Below are positions 34,794 through 47,949 of a stretch of DNA of 64,000 bases, in pieces. The position numbers and the translations under genes were made by a program. The stretch's first letter is position 1. Every line of letters begins with the position of its first letter. The notes beneath the pieces are model-generated. The model had not been told where the DNA came from, did no database searches, and saw only the letters and a program-made list of their open reading frames with translations. The DNA is from Cellulomonas sp. JH27-2 (GTDB taxonomy: Bacteria; Actinomycetota; Actinomycetes; Actinomycetales; Cellulomonadaceae), in NCBI RefSeq assembly GCF_014837175.1, contig NZ_JACYFR010000006.1, positions 1-64,000 on the forward strand. Direction: 5' to 3'.

Positions 34794-36166
34794 GCGGCGG
34801 GGCGGACCACATGCGTGACGAGGCGGCGCGCGAGGCGCGGACGGCGGCCGACGAGGTCTACGCCGCGATCCTGGCGCGTGCGCCCGAGCACGACATCGAC
34901 CCGACCCTGGAGCGTGTGCGCCAGGTGTGCGAGCTGCTGGGCGACCCGCAGCACGCCTACAAGGTCGTCCACCTGACGGGGACCAACGGCAAGACGTCGA
35001 CGAGCCGCATGGTCGAGCGCCTGGTCCGTGAGCACGGCCTGCGCACGGGCCGGTTCACGAGCCCGCACCTGACGCGCGTCACGGAGCGGATCGCGATCGA
35101 CGGTCAGCCGATCAGCGACGAGCGTTTCGTCGAGGTGTGGCAGGACGTCGCGCCCTACGTGCACCTGGTGGACCAGCGCTCGGCCGAGCGCGGCGAGCCG
35201 CGGCTGTCGTTCTTCGAGGTGTTCACGGTGATGGCGTTCGCCGCGTTCGCGGACGCCCCGGTGGACGTCGCGATCGTCGAGGTCGGGATGGGCGGCCGGT
35301 GGGACTCCACCAACGTCGCCGACGGGGACGTCGCCGTCATCACACCGATCGCGATGGACCACGAGCGCTACCTGGGCGACACGCTGGTCGAGATCGCCTC
35401 GGAGAAGTCGGGCATCGTCAAGGACGGCGCGACCCTGGTGCTCGCCGCGCAGACCGAGGACGTCGAGGGCGTCGTGCTGGCGGCGGCGGCCGAGCGCGGC
35501 GCGCGCGTGATCCGCGAGGACGTCGAGATCGCGGTGGTCGAGCGCTCGGTCGCGGTGGGCGGCCAGCTGCTGACCCTGCGCGGCACGGGCGGGACGTACA
35601 CCGACATCTTCCTGCCGCTGCACGGCGAGTTCCAGGCGCACAACGCGCTCCTGGCCCTGACCGCCACGGAGGCGCTGGTGGCCGGGGGAGGCGCGCTGCA
35701 GCCCGGCATCGTGGAGGCCGCGTTCGCCGACGTCGACTCGCCCGGGCGGCTCGAGATCGTGCGCACCAGCCCCACGGTGATCGTCGACGGGGCGCACAAC
35801 CCCGCCGGTGTCGAGGCGATGGTCGCCTCGCTCGACGAGGCGTTCGCGTTCCAGCGCGTCGTCGGCGTGGTCGGCGTGATGGCGGACAAGGACCCCGAGG
35901 GCATCCTGTCGATCCTGGAGCCGGTGCTCGACGAGATCGTCGTGACGGCTGCGGGCAACACCCGCGCGATGGCGCCCGACGAGCTCGGCGAGGTCGCGGT
36001 CGACGTGTTCGGCGAGGACCGGGTGCACGTCGTCGAGCGCCTCGACGAGGCCGTCGACCTGGCAGCCGGGCTCGCCGAGCGGGACGTCGAGCGCGGGGCA
36101 GCCGTGCTGGTCACGGGGTCGATCCTGCTCGTCGCCGAGGCGCGGATCCTGCTGGGGCGCGGCTGA
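34790..36166 (+). CDS. folC: Folylpolyglutamate synthase / dihydrofolate synthase
   Basis: This 458-residue Mur-ligase-like enzyme adds glutamate to folates. The P-loop is [17 protein letters not shown] (about residues 61-77), followed by [19 protein letters not shown] (folate region), [18 protein letters not shown] and [13 protein letters not shown]. The start is GTG 34790 (GTGA overlap with ileS); ATG 34811 is an alternative. A hairpin 39 nt after the stop (36205-36238) probably ends the ileS-folC transcript. In related genomes folC is usually followed by DUF4233 and ndk; here dhaKLM, tetR and an MFS gene intervene. Confidence 0.95.
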   Translation: MSGGADHMRDEAAREARTAADEVYAAILARAPEHDIDPTLERVRQVCELLGDPQHAYKVVHLTGTNGKTSTSRMVERLVREHGLRTGRFTSPHLTRVTERIAIDGQPISDERFVEVWQDVAPYVHLVDQRSAERGEPRLSFFEVFTVMAFAAFADAPVDVAIVEVGMGGRWDSTNVADGDVAVITPIAMDHERYLGDTLVEIASEKSGIVKDGATLVLAAQTEDVEGVVLAAAAERGARVIREDVEIAVVERSVAVGGQLLTLRGTGGTYTDIFLPLHGEFQAHNALLALTATEALVAGGGALQPGIVEAAFADVDSPGRLEIVRTSPTVIVDGAHNPAGVEAMVASLDEAFAFQRVVGVVGVMADKDPEGILSILEPVLDEIVVTAAGNTRAMAPDELGEVAVDVFGEDRVHVVERLDEAVDLAAGLAERDVERGAAVLVTGSILLVAEARILLGRG

Positions 36167-36204
36167 CGGACCTCCGTGCACGAATGTGCATGCGTGCCGC
36201 ACAT

Positions 36205-36238
36205 CTTCGCCTTGACGGCCGTGAGCCGTCGGGCGAAG
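36205..36238 (+). terminator. Hairpin terminator after folC
   Basis: CTTCGCC (36205-36211) pairs with GGCGAAG (36232-36238), enclosing GACGGC-CGTGA-GCCGTC (36214-36230). The stem totals 13 bp with small internal asymmetry and no T-tract, as is usual in GC-rich actinobacteria. Confidence 0.55.
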
Positions 36239-36317
36239 GTGGGCAGCGGGGGCTGACCGAGTACCACCGGAGCGCGTGACGGAGCCCGACGAGGTGCCCC
36301 GTCGAAGGGATGTCGAC

Positions 36318-37313
<996 letters not shown>

Positions 37314-37364
37314 CGTGCGGGCGTGGTTGCTGGTGACGAGACATACGGCCGAGGGAGTGCATGG

Positions 37365-37997
37365 ATGAGCGTGGACGTGGCGTGGGCCGTCGAGTGGGTG
37401 CGCCGCAGCGCGCAGACGATCGCGGAGCACCGCGAGGAGCTCATCGAGCTGGACCGTCTGATCGGCGACGGTGACCACGGCGAGAACCTGGACCGCGGCT
37501 TCCGGGCCGTGGTCGCCAAGCTCGACGCTCTCGACGAGCCGCCCGCGCAGATCGGCGACGTCCTCAAGCTCGTCGCCACCACGCTGATGTCGACGGTCGG
37601 TGGGGCCGCCGGGCCGTTGTACGGGACCGCTTACCTGCGTGCCGCCAAGGCGACCGCGACCGACGAGCTCGACAGCGCCGGCGTCGTCGCGCTCGTCGAG
37701 GCCGCGCTCGACGGGATCGTCGCGCGGGGCAAGGCGACGACGGGCGAGAAGACGATGGTCGACGCGTGGTCGCCCGCCGCTGAGGCGGCCGTGCACGCCG
37801 CGGACGCGGGCGGGTCCCCGGCGGACGTGCTCGCCGCTGCGGCCCAGGCCGCCGCCGAGGGTGCGCAGGCGACGATCCCGCTCGCGGCCACCAAGGGCCG
37901 GGCCAGCTACCTGGGGGAGCGGTCGATGGGCCACCTCGACCCCGGCGCCCGCTCCACCGAGCTGCTGCTCGCCGAGGCCGCCGCGGCGGCGGCGTGA
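37365..37997 (+). CDS. dhaL: Dihydroxyacetone kinase subunit DhaL
   Basis: This 210-residue ADP-binding subunit is rephosphorylated by DhaM and passes phosphate to dihydroxyacetone on DhaK. Signature metal/nucleotide motifs are LDRLIGDGDHGENLDRGF (about residues 26-43), LMSTVGGAAGPLYG, GEKTMVDAWSPA and GRASYLGERSMGHLDPGA. ATG 37365 has GAGGGA upstream (37351-37356). Its stop overlaps the dhaM start by 4 nt. Confidence 0.96.
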   Translation: MSVDVAWAVEWVRRSAQTIAEHREELIELDRLIGDGDHGENLDRGFRAVVAKLDALDEPPAQIGDVLKLVATTLMSTVGGAAGPLYGTAYLRAAKATATDELDSAGVVALVEAALDGIVARGKATTGEKTMVDAWSPAAEAAVHAADAGGSPADVLAAAAQAAAEGAQATIPLAATKGRASYLGERSMGHLDPGARSTELLLAEAAAAAA

Positions 37998-38722
37998 GCG
38001 CGCCGGACGCGGACCGGGCGTTCGCCCGGGTCGCGCTCGTGCTCGTCTCGCACTCGAGGGAGCTGGCCGCGGGGACCGTCGAGCTCGCGGGCCAGATGGC
38101 GCCCGGCGTGCTGCTGATCGCTGTGGGCGGGACGCCCGACGGTCAGCTCGGCACCGACTTCGACGGCATCGAGCGGGCGTTCGGGCAGGCGACGCAGGAC
38201 GGTCGCAGTGCCGTGGTCCTGATGGACCTGGGCTCGGCCGTGCTCACGGCGGAGTCGGTGCTGGACCTGGCCGACGAGGACCTCGCCGCCCGGGTCCGGC
38301 TCGCGGACGCGCCGTTCGTCGAGGGGGCCGTCGCGGCCGCCGTCACCGCGCACGGCGGCGCGGACCTCGACGCGGTGCTGGCGGCCGCCGAGGGTGCCGG
38401 CCGGATGTACGACGGCGACCGGCCGTCGGCCGCGCACGATGCGTCGGCTCCGCCCACGGACGACGGCGTGGTGCGCGAGACCCGCACGCTGCTCAACCCG
38501 ATGGGGCTGCACGCCCGGCCGGCCGCCGTGATCTCGCGGATGCTGGCCGCCTACGACGCGAAGGTGACCGTGAACGGGGTCAGTGCCGCGAGCGTGCTGG
38601 CGCTCATGAAGCTGGGCGCGACGCAGGGCACCGAGCTGCGGATCGAGGGCGAGGGGCCGCAGGCGGCCGAGGCGGTCAGGGTGTTCACGACCGAGGTGGA
38701 GCGGGGCTTCGGCGAGATCTGA
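37994..38722 (+). CDS. dhaM: PTS phosphocarrier DhaM, EIIA-HPr two-domain form
   Basis: This 242-residue phosphotransfer subunit has an EIIA(Man)-like domain (about 10-140; LVLVSHSRELAAG, with the phosphorylatable His) and an HPr domain (about 160-242; LLNPMGLHARPAAVISRM with the active His). E. coli DhaM carries a third, EI-like domain; it is absent here, so phosphate must come from a separate enzyme I. GTG 37994 overlaps the dhaL stop. The linker is Ala/Pro/Asp-rich. Confidence 0.95.
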   Translation: MSAPDADRAFARVALVLVSHSRELAAGTVELAGQMAPGVLLIAVGGTPDGQLGTDFDGIERAFGQATQDGRSAVVLMDLGSAVLTAESVLDLADEDLAARVRLADAPFVEGAVAAAVTAHGGADLDAVLAAAEGAGRMYDGDRPSAAHDASAPPTDDGVVRETRTLLNPMGLHARPAAVISRMLAAYDAKVTVNGVSAASVLALMKLGATQGTELRIEGEGPQAAEAVRVFTTEVERGFGEI

Positions 38723-38744
38723 CACGTGACGCTCGCCACGCGAG

Positions 38745-38766
38745 TTGCAGTCCGTGCAAAGTTGCA
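38745..38766. promoter_or_regulatory. Candidate TetR operator
   Basis: TTGCA (38745-38749) and TGCAA (38755-38759) form an inverted repeat with 5-bp spacing, and another TTGCA lies at 38762-38766. This is directly upstream of the -10 box TAATCT (38774-38779) of the TetR gene, so autoregulation is plausible. Confidence 0.45.
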
Positions 38767-38773
38767 CCTGATG

Positions 38774-38779
38774 TAATCT
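38774..38779 (+). promoter_or_regulatory. -10 box of a leaderless transcript (TetR gene)
   Basis: TAATCT is followed by 6 nt and then GTG 38786; this decides against GTG 38783. Confidence 0.5.
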
Positions 38780-38785
38780 TCAGTG

Positions 38786-41566
<2,781 letters not shown>

Positions 41567-41573
41567 TCGCCCT

Positions 41574-41579
41574 TAGGGT
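41574..41579 (+). promoter_or_regulatory. -10 box of a leaderless transcript (ndk)
   Basis: TAGGGT is followed by 6 nt and then ATG 41586. Confidence 0.5.
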
Positions 41580-41585
41580 TGGGGC

Positions 41586-42020
41586 ATGAGCGACGCACCC
41601 GCCCAGCAGCGCACCCTTGTCCTCGTCAAGCCCGACGGTGTCCGTCGCGGACTGTCCGGCGAGATCCTGCGCCGGATCGAGGCGAAGGGCTACACGCTCG
41701 TCGCCGTCGACCTGCGCCAGGCGTCCGACGAGCTCCTGGCCGAGCACTACGCCGAGCACGCCGGCAAGCCGTTCCTGGCGCCGCTGATCGAGTTCATGGG
41801 ATCCGGCCCCGTGCTGGCCGTCGTCGCCGAGGGGCACCGCGTCATCGAGGGTTTCCGCTCCCTTGCCGGCGCGACAGACCCGACCGTCGCGGCGCCCGGC
41901 ACCATCCGCGGCGACCTGGGCCGCGACTGGGGGCTCAAGGTCATCCAGAACCTCGTCCACGGCTCGGACTCGCCCGAGTCCGCCGAGCGCGAGATCGCGC
42001 TCTGGTTCCCGAACCTCTGA
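41586..42020 (+). CDS. ndk: Nucleoside-diphosphate kinase
   Basis: This 144-residue Ndk transfers the gamma phosphate between nucleotides through a phosphohistidine. It begins with [14 protein letters not shown] and has the active site [20 protein letters not shown], with His125. Length is normal for the family. The ATG lies 6 nt after TAGGGT, so the transcript should be leaderless. Confidence 0.97.
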   Translation: MSDAPAQQRTLVLVKPDGVRRGLSGEILRRIEAKGYTLVAVDLRQASDELLAEHYAEHAGKPFLAPLIEFMGSGPVLAVVAEGHRVIEGFRSLAGATDPTVAAPGTIRGDLGRDWGLKVIQNLVHGSDSPESAEREIALWFPNL

Positions 42021-42042
42021 CGCGGCGCGCCGAGGTCTCGAG

Positions 42043-42558
42043 GTGAGCACACCGACGGTCGAGCTACGGCTCATGACCGCACGGGACGTGGACCTGTGGG
42101 AGACGGCGCGCGAGTCGCGCGACGGGACCGGGGCGTTCCAGTGGTTCGGCCACACCCCGGTGCACGCCGTGCGGCGCCGCCTCGCCGAGGACGGTCTGCT
42201 GACGGCGGACGGCGGGATCCTGTCGGTCTGGCACGACGGTGAGCCCGTCGGGCGTGTCGAGTGGTGGGCGTCGTCGTGGGGTCGCCCCGCGACGTCGTCG
42301 TGCTGGACGATCGGCGTCGGGCTGCTCGACGGCCACCGCGGCCGGGGGATCGGCACCGCGGCCCAGACCGCGCTCGTCGCCTACCTGTTCGACCACACGC
42401 GCGCCGAGCGGATCCAGGCGTGGACCGACGCGCTCAACGTCGCCGAGCGGCGGGCGCTCGAGCGCAGCGGGTTCGAGCTCGAGGGCATCGTGCGGCGCGG
42501 CCAGTGGCGCGAGGGTGCGTGGCACGACCAGGCGCTGTATTCCGTGCTGCGTCCCTAG
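42043..42558 (+). CDS. GNAT-family N-acetyltransferase, RimJ-like
   Basis: This 171-residue acyltransferase resembles RimJ/RimL-type enzymes. Acetyl-CoA motif region: GVGLLDGHRGRGIGTAAQTA (about residues 89-108), followed by LVAYLFDHTRAERIQAWTDA, then NVAERRALERSGFELEGIVR. The substrate is unknown. The start GTG 42043 has a weak GAGG immediately upstream. It lies 22 nt after ndk and is probably co-transcribed. Confidence 0.87.
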   Translation: MSTPTVELRLMTARDVDLWETARESRDGTGAFQWFGHTPVHAVRRRLAEDGLLTADGGILSVWHDGEPVGRVEWWASSWGRPATSSCWTIGVGLLDGHRGRGIGTAAQTALVAYLFDHTRAERIQAWTDALNVAERRALERSGFELEGIVRRGQWREGAWHDQALYSVLRP

Positions 42559-42609
42559 GTGTCCGTGGGCGTCCGGGTGAACGTCCGCGATCTGCGGCTT
42601 CCGGGCGCC

Positions 42610-42615
42610 TAGGCT
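42610..42615 (+). promoter_or_regulatory. -10 box of a leaderless transcript (smc)
   Basis: TAGGCT is followed by 6 nt and then GTG 42622. Confidence 0.5.
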
Positions 42616-42621
42616 GCCCCC

Positions 42622-45600
42622 GTGCACCTCAAGACGCTCACGCTGCGCGGGTTCAAGTCGTTCGCGTCCGCGACGACCTTGAACTTCGAGCCCGGCGTGA
42701 CGTGCGTGGTCGGCCCCAACGGCTCGGGCAAGTCCAACGTCGTCGACGCGCTCGCGTGGGTCATGGGGGAACAGGGGGCCAAGTCCCTGCGTGGCGGCAA
42801 GATGGAGGACGTCATCTTCGCCGGCACGTCCGGTCGCCCGCCGCTGGGCCGGGCCGAGGTGGCGCTGACCATCGACAACGCCGACGGCGCCCTGCCGATC
42901 GAGTACTCCGAGGTCACGATCTCGCGGACGCTGTTCCGCAACGGCGGCTCCGAGTACGCCATCAACGGGCAGGGCTGCCGGCTGCTCGACATCCAGGACC
43001 TGCTGTCCGACTCCGGCCTCGGCCGGGAGATGCACGTCATCGTCGGCCAGGGCCAGCTCGACGCCGTGCTGCGGGCGACGCCGGAGGAGCGGCGCGGGTT
43101 CATCGAGGAGGCCGCAGGCGTCCTCAAGCACCGCAAGCGCAAGGAGAAGGCGCTGCGCAAGCTCGACGCGATGCAGGCCAACCTCACGCGGCTCGGCGAC
43201 CTGACCTCGGAGATCCGCCGCCAGCTCGGTCCGCTCGGTCGGCAGGCGGAGGTGGCGCGCAAGGCGGCCGTCGTGCAGACGGACCTGCGCGACGCGCGGG
43301 CGCGCCTCCTGGCCGACGACCTGGCCCAGCTGACCGCCGCGCTGGACCAGGAGATCGCCGACGAGACGGCGCTGAACGAGCAGCGCGCGCTGGTCGAGGC
43401 GGCGCTGACGCAGACGCGTGCGCGGCTGGTGACGCTCGAGCGCGAGGCGGCGGAGGCGGCGCCGGCGCTCAGCGAGGCCAGCGAGGTCTGGTACCGGCTG
43501 TCGTCGCTGCGCGAGCGGCTACGGGGGACGTCGTCGCTGGCCGCGGACCGGGTGCGCCTGCTCGGTGTCGCGGCGCCCGAGCGTTCGGGTGGCTCCGACC
43601 CCGACGACCTCGCGGCCCAGGCCGAGCGGGTGCGTGTCGCGGAGGCCGAGCTCGCCGCCGAGGTGGACGTGGCGCGTGCGGGCCTGGAAGGCGCGGTGGG
43701 CGCCCGGCAGGAGGCAGAGAGCGCCGCGGCTGCCGCCGAGAAGGAGCTCGCGCTGTCGCTGCGCGGCGCCGCCGACCGGCGCGAGGGCGTGGCGCGGCTG
43801 GCGGGGCAGGTCGCGGCACGTCGCAGCCGGGTCGAGGCGACGCAGGCCGAGCTGGGCCGCCTGCGCGAGAGCCTGACCGCGGCGCAGGCCCGCGGCACCG
43901 AGGCGACGGCGCAGTTCGCGGCGCTCGAGTCGCAGGTGGCCGGCGTCGAGGAGGGCGAGGAAGGCCTGGACGCGGAGCACGAGGCCGCGATCGAGGCGCT
44001 GGAGACCGCGAACGCACGCGTCGTCGAGCTGAACGAGGCGCTGAGCGCCGCCGACCGCGAGCGGGCAGCGCTCGAGTCGCGCGCCGAGACCCTCGAGCTG
44101 AGCCTGACCCGCAAGGACGGCGCGGGCGCGCTGCTGTCCGCCGACGGAGTGACCGGCACCATCGGGTCCGTCGCCGCGCTGCTCGCCGTCGACCCGCGCG
44201 ACGAGGAGGCCATCGTCGCCGCGCTCGGCACGCTGGCCGACGCCGTGGCCGTCGAGTCCGTCGAAGCGGCCGTCGACGCGATCCGGCACCTGCGCACCGA
44301 GGATGCCGGGCGGGCGTCGTTGCTGGTCGGAGGTGTGCACGCCTCGTCGGCGACGCGCGAGCGGATCGAGGGCGCCGACTGGGCCGTCGACCTCGTCCAC
44401 GCGCCCGAACAGATCCGCGGGGCGATCGCGCTCGCGCTGACGGACGTCGTCGTGGTCGACGACCTGGCCCAGGCCCGCGCGATGCTCGCGAACCACCCCG
44501 GTCTCGTCGTCGCGACCCGGACCGGCGACGTGCTGTCCCGGCACCGTGCGTCCGGCGGGTCCGCGACCGCGCCCAGCGCGCTGCACCTGCAGTCCGCGCT
44601 GGACCAGGCGCGCACCGGTGCTGAGCACGCGGCGGCCACCGCCGAGCGGCTGCGCTTCGAGCTCGTCGGCGCGACCGAGGCGCTGCAGGCGGCCGACGCC
44701 GCGCACGAGGCGACCCTCGAACGGCTCAACGAGTCCGACGCCGCGCTCGCGGCCGTCGCCGAGCAGCTGGGGGCTCTGGGCTCGACCGCGCGCTCGGCCC
44801 GGGCGGAGGCCGAGCGTGTCGAGGTATCGCTCCAGAACGCGTCGACGACGCTCGAGCAGGACACCGCGGACCTCGCCGAGCTGACGCAGCGACTGGCCGC
44901 GGCCGAGGTCGAGCCCGCCGAGAGCGAGGCCGCGATCGCGGAGGGCACCCAGCGCCGCGACCAGCTGGGCGAACAGGCGACCGCCGCGCGCGCGAGAGAG
45001 ACCGAGGCGCGCCTGACCCTGCGCACGGTGGAGGAGCGGGCCCGGGCGCTGTCCGGCCGCGCCGAGTCGCTCGAGCGGGCGGCCCGGGCCGAGCGTGCGG
45101 CTCGCGAGAAGGCGGCCGAGCGTGAGGCGGCGCGTGCGCGTCAGGTCGTCGTGGCACAGGCCGTGCGGTCGGGCGCCGAGCAGGCGCTCGCGCAGCTCGA
45201 CCGGTCGTTGCGGCGGGCGTCCGACGAGCGCGACGCGGCCGAGGCGGCACGGACCGAGCGTGACCGCGAGGTGGCTGCGACGCGCGCCGACGTCGAGCAG
45301 CGGGCCGCGGAGCTGGCGCGGCTCACGGACGCCGCGCACCGCGACGAGGTGGCGCGCACCCAGCAGCGGCTGCGGATCGAGGCGCTGGAGAGCCGGTCCG
45401 TCGAGGAGCTCGGGCTGGACCCCGCGGTGCTGGTCGACGAGTTCGGGCCGCACCAGGCCGTGCCGGTCGTCGTCGTCCCCGGGACCGAACCGGACCCCGA
45501 CGCACCCACGACCATGCCCTACGTGCGCGAGCAGCAGGAGAAGCGCCTGCGCGCCGCCGAGCGCGCGTTGTCCCTGCTGGGACGCGTGAACCCGCTCGCG

Positions 45601-46185
45601 CTCGAGGAGTTCGCGGCGCTCGAGGAGCGGCACAAGTTCCTCACCGACCAGCTCGCCGACCTCAAGAAGTCCCGCCAGGACCTGCTGGTGATCGTCAAGG
45701 AGATCGACGAGCGCGTCGAGCAGGTGTTCGCCGAGGCGTACCGCGACACGGCGGCCGCGTTCGACGTCGTCTTCCCGCGCCTGTTCCCCGGAGGCGAGGG
45801 GCGGCTCGTCCTGACGGACCCCGACGACATGCTCACCACGGGCATCGAGGTCGAGGCGCGTCCCGCCGGGAAGAAGGTCAAGCGCCTCTCGCTGCTGTCC
45901 GGCGGCGAGCGGTCGCTCACGGCCGTCGCGCTTCTCGTCGCGATCTTCAAGGCCCGGCCCTCGCCGTTCTACGTGATGGACGAGGTCGAGGCGGCGCTCG
46001 ACGATGCCAACCTCGGCCGGCTGCTGGAGATCTTCCGCGAGCTGCAGGACGACTCTCAGCTCATCGTCGTCACGCACCAGAAGCGCACCATGGAGATCGC
46101 CGACGCGCTGTACGGCGTGACCATGCGCGGCGACGGCGTCACCACCGTCATCAGCCAGCGCATGCGCGAGGACGTCGCCGTCTGA
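42622..46185 (+). CDS. smc: Chromosome segregation ATPase SMC
   Basis: This 1187-residue SMC organises the chromosome with ScpA and ScpB. The N-terminal head has Walker A VVGPNGSGKSNVVDAL (about residues 32-47) and a QGQLD region near 142. Two long coiled coils flank a hinge (about 490-660, SADGVTGTIGSVAALLAVDP). The C-terminal head has signature LSGGERSLTAVALL and Walker B FYVMDEVEAALDD. Coiled-coil composition is very rich in Ala, Glu and Arg. The leaderless start GTG 42622 follows TAGGCT by 6 nt. scpA/scpB are not in the window; ftsY follows, as is usual. Confidence 0.97.
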   Translation: MHLKTLTLRGFKSFASATTLNFEPGVTCVVGPNGSGKSNVVDALAWVMGEQGAKSLRGGKMEDVIFAGTSGRPPLGRAEVALTIDNADGALPIEYSEVTISRTLFRNGGSEYAINGQGCRLLDIQDLLSDSGLGREMHVIVGQGQLDAVLRATPEERRGFIEEAAGVLKHRKRKEKALRKLDAMQANLTRLGDLTSEIRRQLGPLGRQAEVARKAAVVQTDLRDARARLLADDLAQLTAALDQEIADETALNEQRALVEAALTQTRARLVTLEREAAEAAPALSEASEVWYRLSSLRERLRGTSSLAADRVRLLGVAAPERSGGSDPDDLAAQAERVRVAEAELAAEVDVARAGLEGAVGARQEAESAAAAAEKELALSLRGAADRREGVARLAGQVAARRSRVEATQAELGRLRESLTAAQARGTEATAQFAALESQVAGVEEGEEGLDAEHEAAIEALETANARVVELNEALSAADRERAALESRAETLELSLTRKDGAGALLSADGVTGTIGSVAALLAVDPRDEEAIVAALGTLADAVAVESVEAAVDAIRHLRTEDAGRASLLVGGVHASSATRERIEGADWAVDLVHAPEQIRGAIALALTDVVVVDDLAQARAMLANHPGLVVATRTGDVLSRHRASGGSATAPSALHLQSALDQARTGAEHAAATAERLRFELVGATEALQAADAAHEATLERLNESDAALAAVAEQLGALGSTARSARAEAERVEVSLQNASTTLEQDTADLAELTQRLAAAEVEPAESEAAIAEGTQRRDQLGEQATAARARETEARLTLRTVEERARALSGRAESLERAARAERAAREKAAEREAARARQVVVAQAVRSGAEQALAQLDRSLRRASDERDAAEAARTERDREVAATRADVEQRAAELARLTDAAHRDEVARTQQRLRIEALESRSVEELGLDPAVLVDEFGPHQAVPVVVVPGTEPDPDAPTTMPYVREQQEKRLRAAERALSLLGRVNPLALEEFAALEERHKFLTDQLADLKKSRQDLLVIVKEIDERVEQVFAEAYRDTAAAFDVVFPRLFPGGEGRLVLTDPDDMLTTGIEVEARPAGKKVKRLSLLSGGERSLTAVALLVAIFKARPSPFYVMDEVEAALDDANLGRLLEIFRELQDDSQLIVVTHQKRTMEIADALYGVTMRGDGVTTVISQRMREDVAV

Positions 46186-46292
46186 GCTGGCTGGCCGGGC
46201 CCGTCTGAACTGCGCGTTTCCGGCCTGTGGAGATTGTGTGCTGCCTTCGGGAACGACCTGCACCCCGCGCGCGTCGTCGTCCGACGACCACG

Positions 46293-46298
46293 CACACT
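46293..46298 (+). promoter_or_regulatory. -10-like box before the small membrane protein gene
   Basis: CACACT is followed by 6 nt and then GTG 46305; the first base departs from TANNNT. Confidence 0.35.
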
Positions 46299-46304
46299 GG
46301 ACGG

Positions 46305-46613
46305 GTGGTCGTGACTCTCGGAATCCTCGTCACCCTGGTCCTCGCCGGGGCCGTGCTGCTGGTCGCCAACGCGATGAGCAGCACCGCGAGCGACGGTGAG
46401 AGCCCGTGGCGGGCGTTCCGGGCCGGCTGGGCTGCCCGGCGCGAGCCGTCGCCCGCGGTGGACGACGAGCCCGTCGACCTCAAGCTCGTCGAGTTCCTGC
46501 GCGTGACGTCCGACGAGGGCGAGGGCTACCTGCACGTCGACGAGCTGAGCGAGGGCCTGCAGCGTGCACGCGACCGCGCCGCCCGCGCGCTGCCGTCGCT
46601 GCACCGCTCCTGA
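46305..46613 (+). CDS. Small single-pass membrane protein, unknown function
   Basis: This 102-residue protein has one N-terminal membrane segment (VTLGILVTLVLAGAVLLVAN, about residues 3-22) and a charged cytoplasmic tail with the acidic helix VDLKLVEFLRVTSDEGEGYL. I do not recognise a named family. It sits between smc and ftsY. GTG 46305 is 6 nt after CACACT; a second GTG lies at 46311. Steady codon bias across the frame supports its being real. Confidence 0.65.
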   Translation: MVVTLGILVTLVLAGAVLLVANAMSSTASDGESPWRAFRAGWAARREPSPAVDDEPVDLKLVEFLRVTSDEGEGYLHVDELSEGLQRARDRAARALPSLHRS

Positions 46614-46669
46614 CGTACGACGACGTCCGGACCCGCTGCGTCGCGGGTCGCCGGATCCGTCCGGCCTGA

Positions 46670-46675
46670 CACACT
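46670..46675 (+). promoter_or_regulatory. -10-like box before ftsY
   Basis: CACACT is followed by 6 nt and then GTG 46682, the same geometry as at 46293-46305. Confidence 0.35.
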
Positions 46676-46681
46676 GTCCCG

Positions 46682-47914
46682 GTGAACCAGGACACGTGGA
46701 CCTATCTGCTCGCCGCCGGCATCCCGGCGGCCCTGCTGGTCGCGGTGAGCACCGTGCTGGTGCGTCGCCGGGGCGACAAGGCGGAGGCCGACGAGGCGGC
46801 GCCCACGACTGCCGTCGCGGAGGCGCCGAGCGCCGAGGCGGCCGCCGAGCAGGAGTCGGCGCAGGCGCCGGGCTCGGCCACGGCTGTCGACGAGCTGCCT
46901 CCGCTTCCGACGGACGAGGAGCTCGACGTCCCGGCCACGCCGGGCGACCTGGACATCCAGCTCGAGAAGCCCGCTCCCGTCGAAGGCCGCTTCGCCCGGC
47001 TGCGCGGCCGCCTGGCGCGTTCGGGCTCGCCGCTCGGCACGCGTCTGCTGGCGGTCCTGTCCCGCGACCACCTCACCGAGGACGACTGGGACGAGCTCGA
47101 GGAGACGCTGCTGCTCGCCGACGTCGGCGCCGGTCCGACGGGTGACCTCATCGACGCCCTGCGCACGCAGGTCCGCGTCGAGGGCCTCAAGGACCCCGCC
47201 GCCGTGCGCGCGGCGCTGCGCGAGCAGCTCATCGCGCTCGTCGACCCGAGCCTGGACCGCTCGCTGAACCTGGCGCCCGGGACCGCGCCGGACGGCACGC
47301 CGACGCCGGCCGTGCTGCTCGTCGTGGGCGTCAACGGCACGGGCAAGACGACGACCGTCGGCAAGCTCGCGCGCGTTCTGGTCGCCGAGGACAAGTCGGT
47401 GGTGCTCGGCGCCGCCGACACGTTCCGCGCCGCGGCCGCCGACCAGCTCGAGACCTGGGGATCGCGCGTCGGCGTACCGACCGTGCGCTCGGACCGAGAC
47501 GGCGCCGACCCCGCAGCCGTCGCGTTCGACGCCGTCCGCACGGGCAAGGCCTCGAACGTCGACGTGGTCCTCGTCGACACCGCGGGTCGCCTGCAGAACA
47601 AGGCTGGTCTCATGGACGAGCTGGGCAAGATCACGCGCGTCATCACGCGTGAGGCGCCCCTGTCCGAGGTGCTGCTGGTCCTCGACGCGACGACCGGCCA
47701 GAACGGCCTCAACCAGGCGCGCGTGTTCGGCGAGGTCGCCGGCGTCACCGGCATCGCGCTGACCAAGCTCGACGGCACTGCCAAGGGCGGCATCGTCGTG
47801 GCCGTGCAGCGCGAGCTGGGCGTCCCGGTCAAGCTCGTCGGCCTCGGCGAGGGGCCGGACGACCTGGCACCGTTCGACGCGGCGGACTTCGTCGACGGTC
47901 TCCTCGAGTCGTAG
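46682..47914 (+). CDS. ftsY: Signal recognition particle receptor FtsY
   Basis: This 410-residue SRP receptor GTPase docks Ffh-ribosome complexes at the membrane. It has an N-terminal membrane segment (YLLAAGIPAALLVAVSTVLV), a Glu/Ala/Pro-rich acidic A domain (to about 105) and the NG domain. GTPase motifs are GVNGTGKTTTVGKLA (G1), DTFRAAAADQLETW, VDTAGRLQNKAGLMDEL (G3) and TKLDGTAKGG (G4). The transmembrane anchor is typical of actinobacterial FtsY. GTG 46682 has no ribosome binding site; the transcript is probably leaderless. Confidence 0.96.
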   Translation: MNQDTWTYLLAAGIPAALLVAVSTVLVRRRGDKAEADEAAPTTAVAEAPSAEAAAEQESAQAPGSATAVDELPPLPTDEELDVPATPGDLDIQLEKPAPVEGRFARLRGRLARSGSPLGTRLLAVLSRDHLTEDDWDELEETLLLADVGAGPTGDLIDALRTQVRVEGLKDPAAVRAALREQLIALVDPSLDRSLNLAPGTAPDGTPTPAVLLVVGVNGTGKTTTVGKLARVLVAEDKSVVLGAADTFRAAAADQLETWGSRVGVPTVRSDRDGADPAAVAFDAVRTGKASNVDVVLVDTAGRLQNKAGLMDELGKITRVITREAPLSEVLLVLDATTGQNGLNQARVFGEVAGVTGIALTKLDGTAKGGIVVAVQRELGVPVKLVGLGEGPDDLAPFDAADFVDGLLES

Positions 47915-47949
47915 GCGGCAGTTCCGCCATCTGGACGTCTGCTCACCTC

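Noticed and set aside
36172..36195. TGCAC/GTGCA inverted repeat before dhaK as a regulator site
   Set aside because: Five-base arms in GC-rich sequence are expected by chance, and no dha regulator gene is adjacent to test the idea against.
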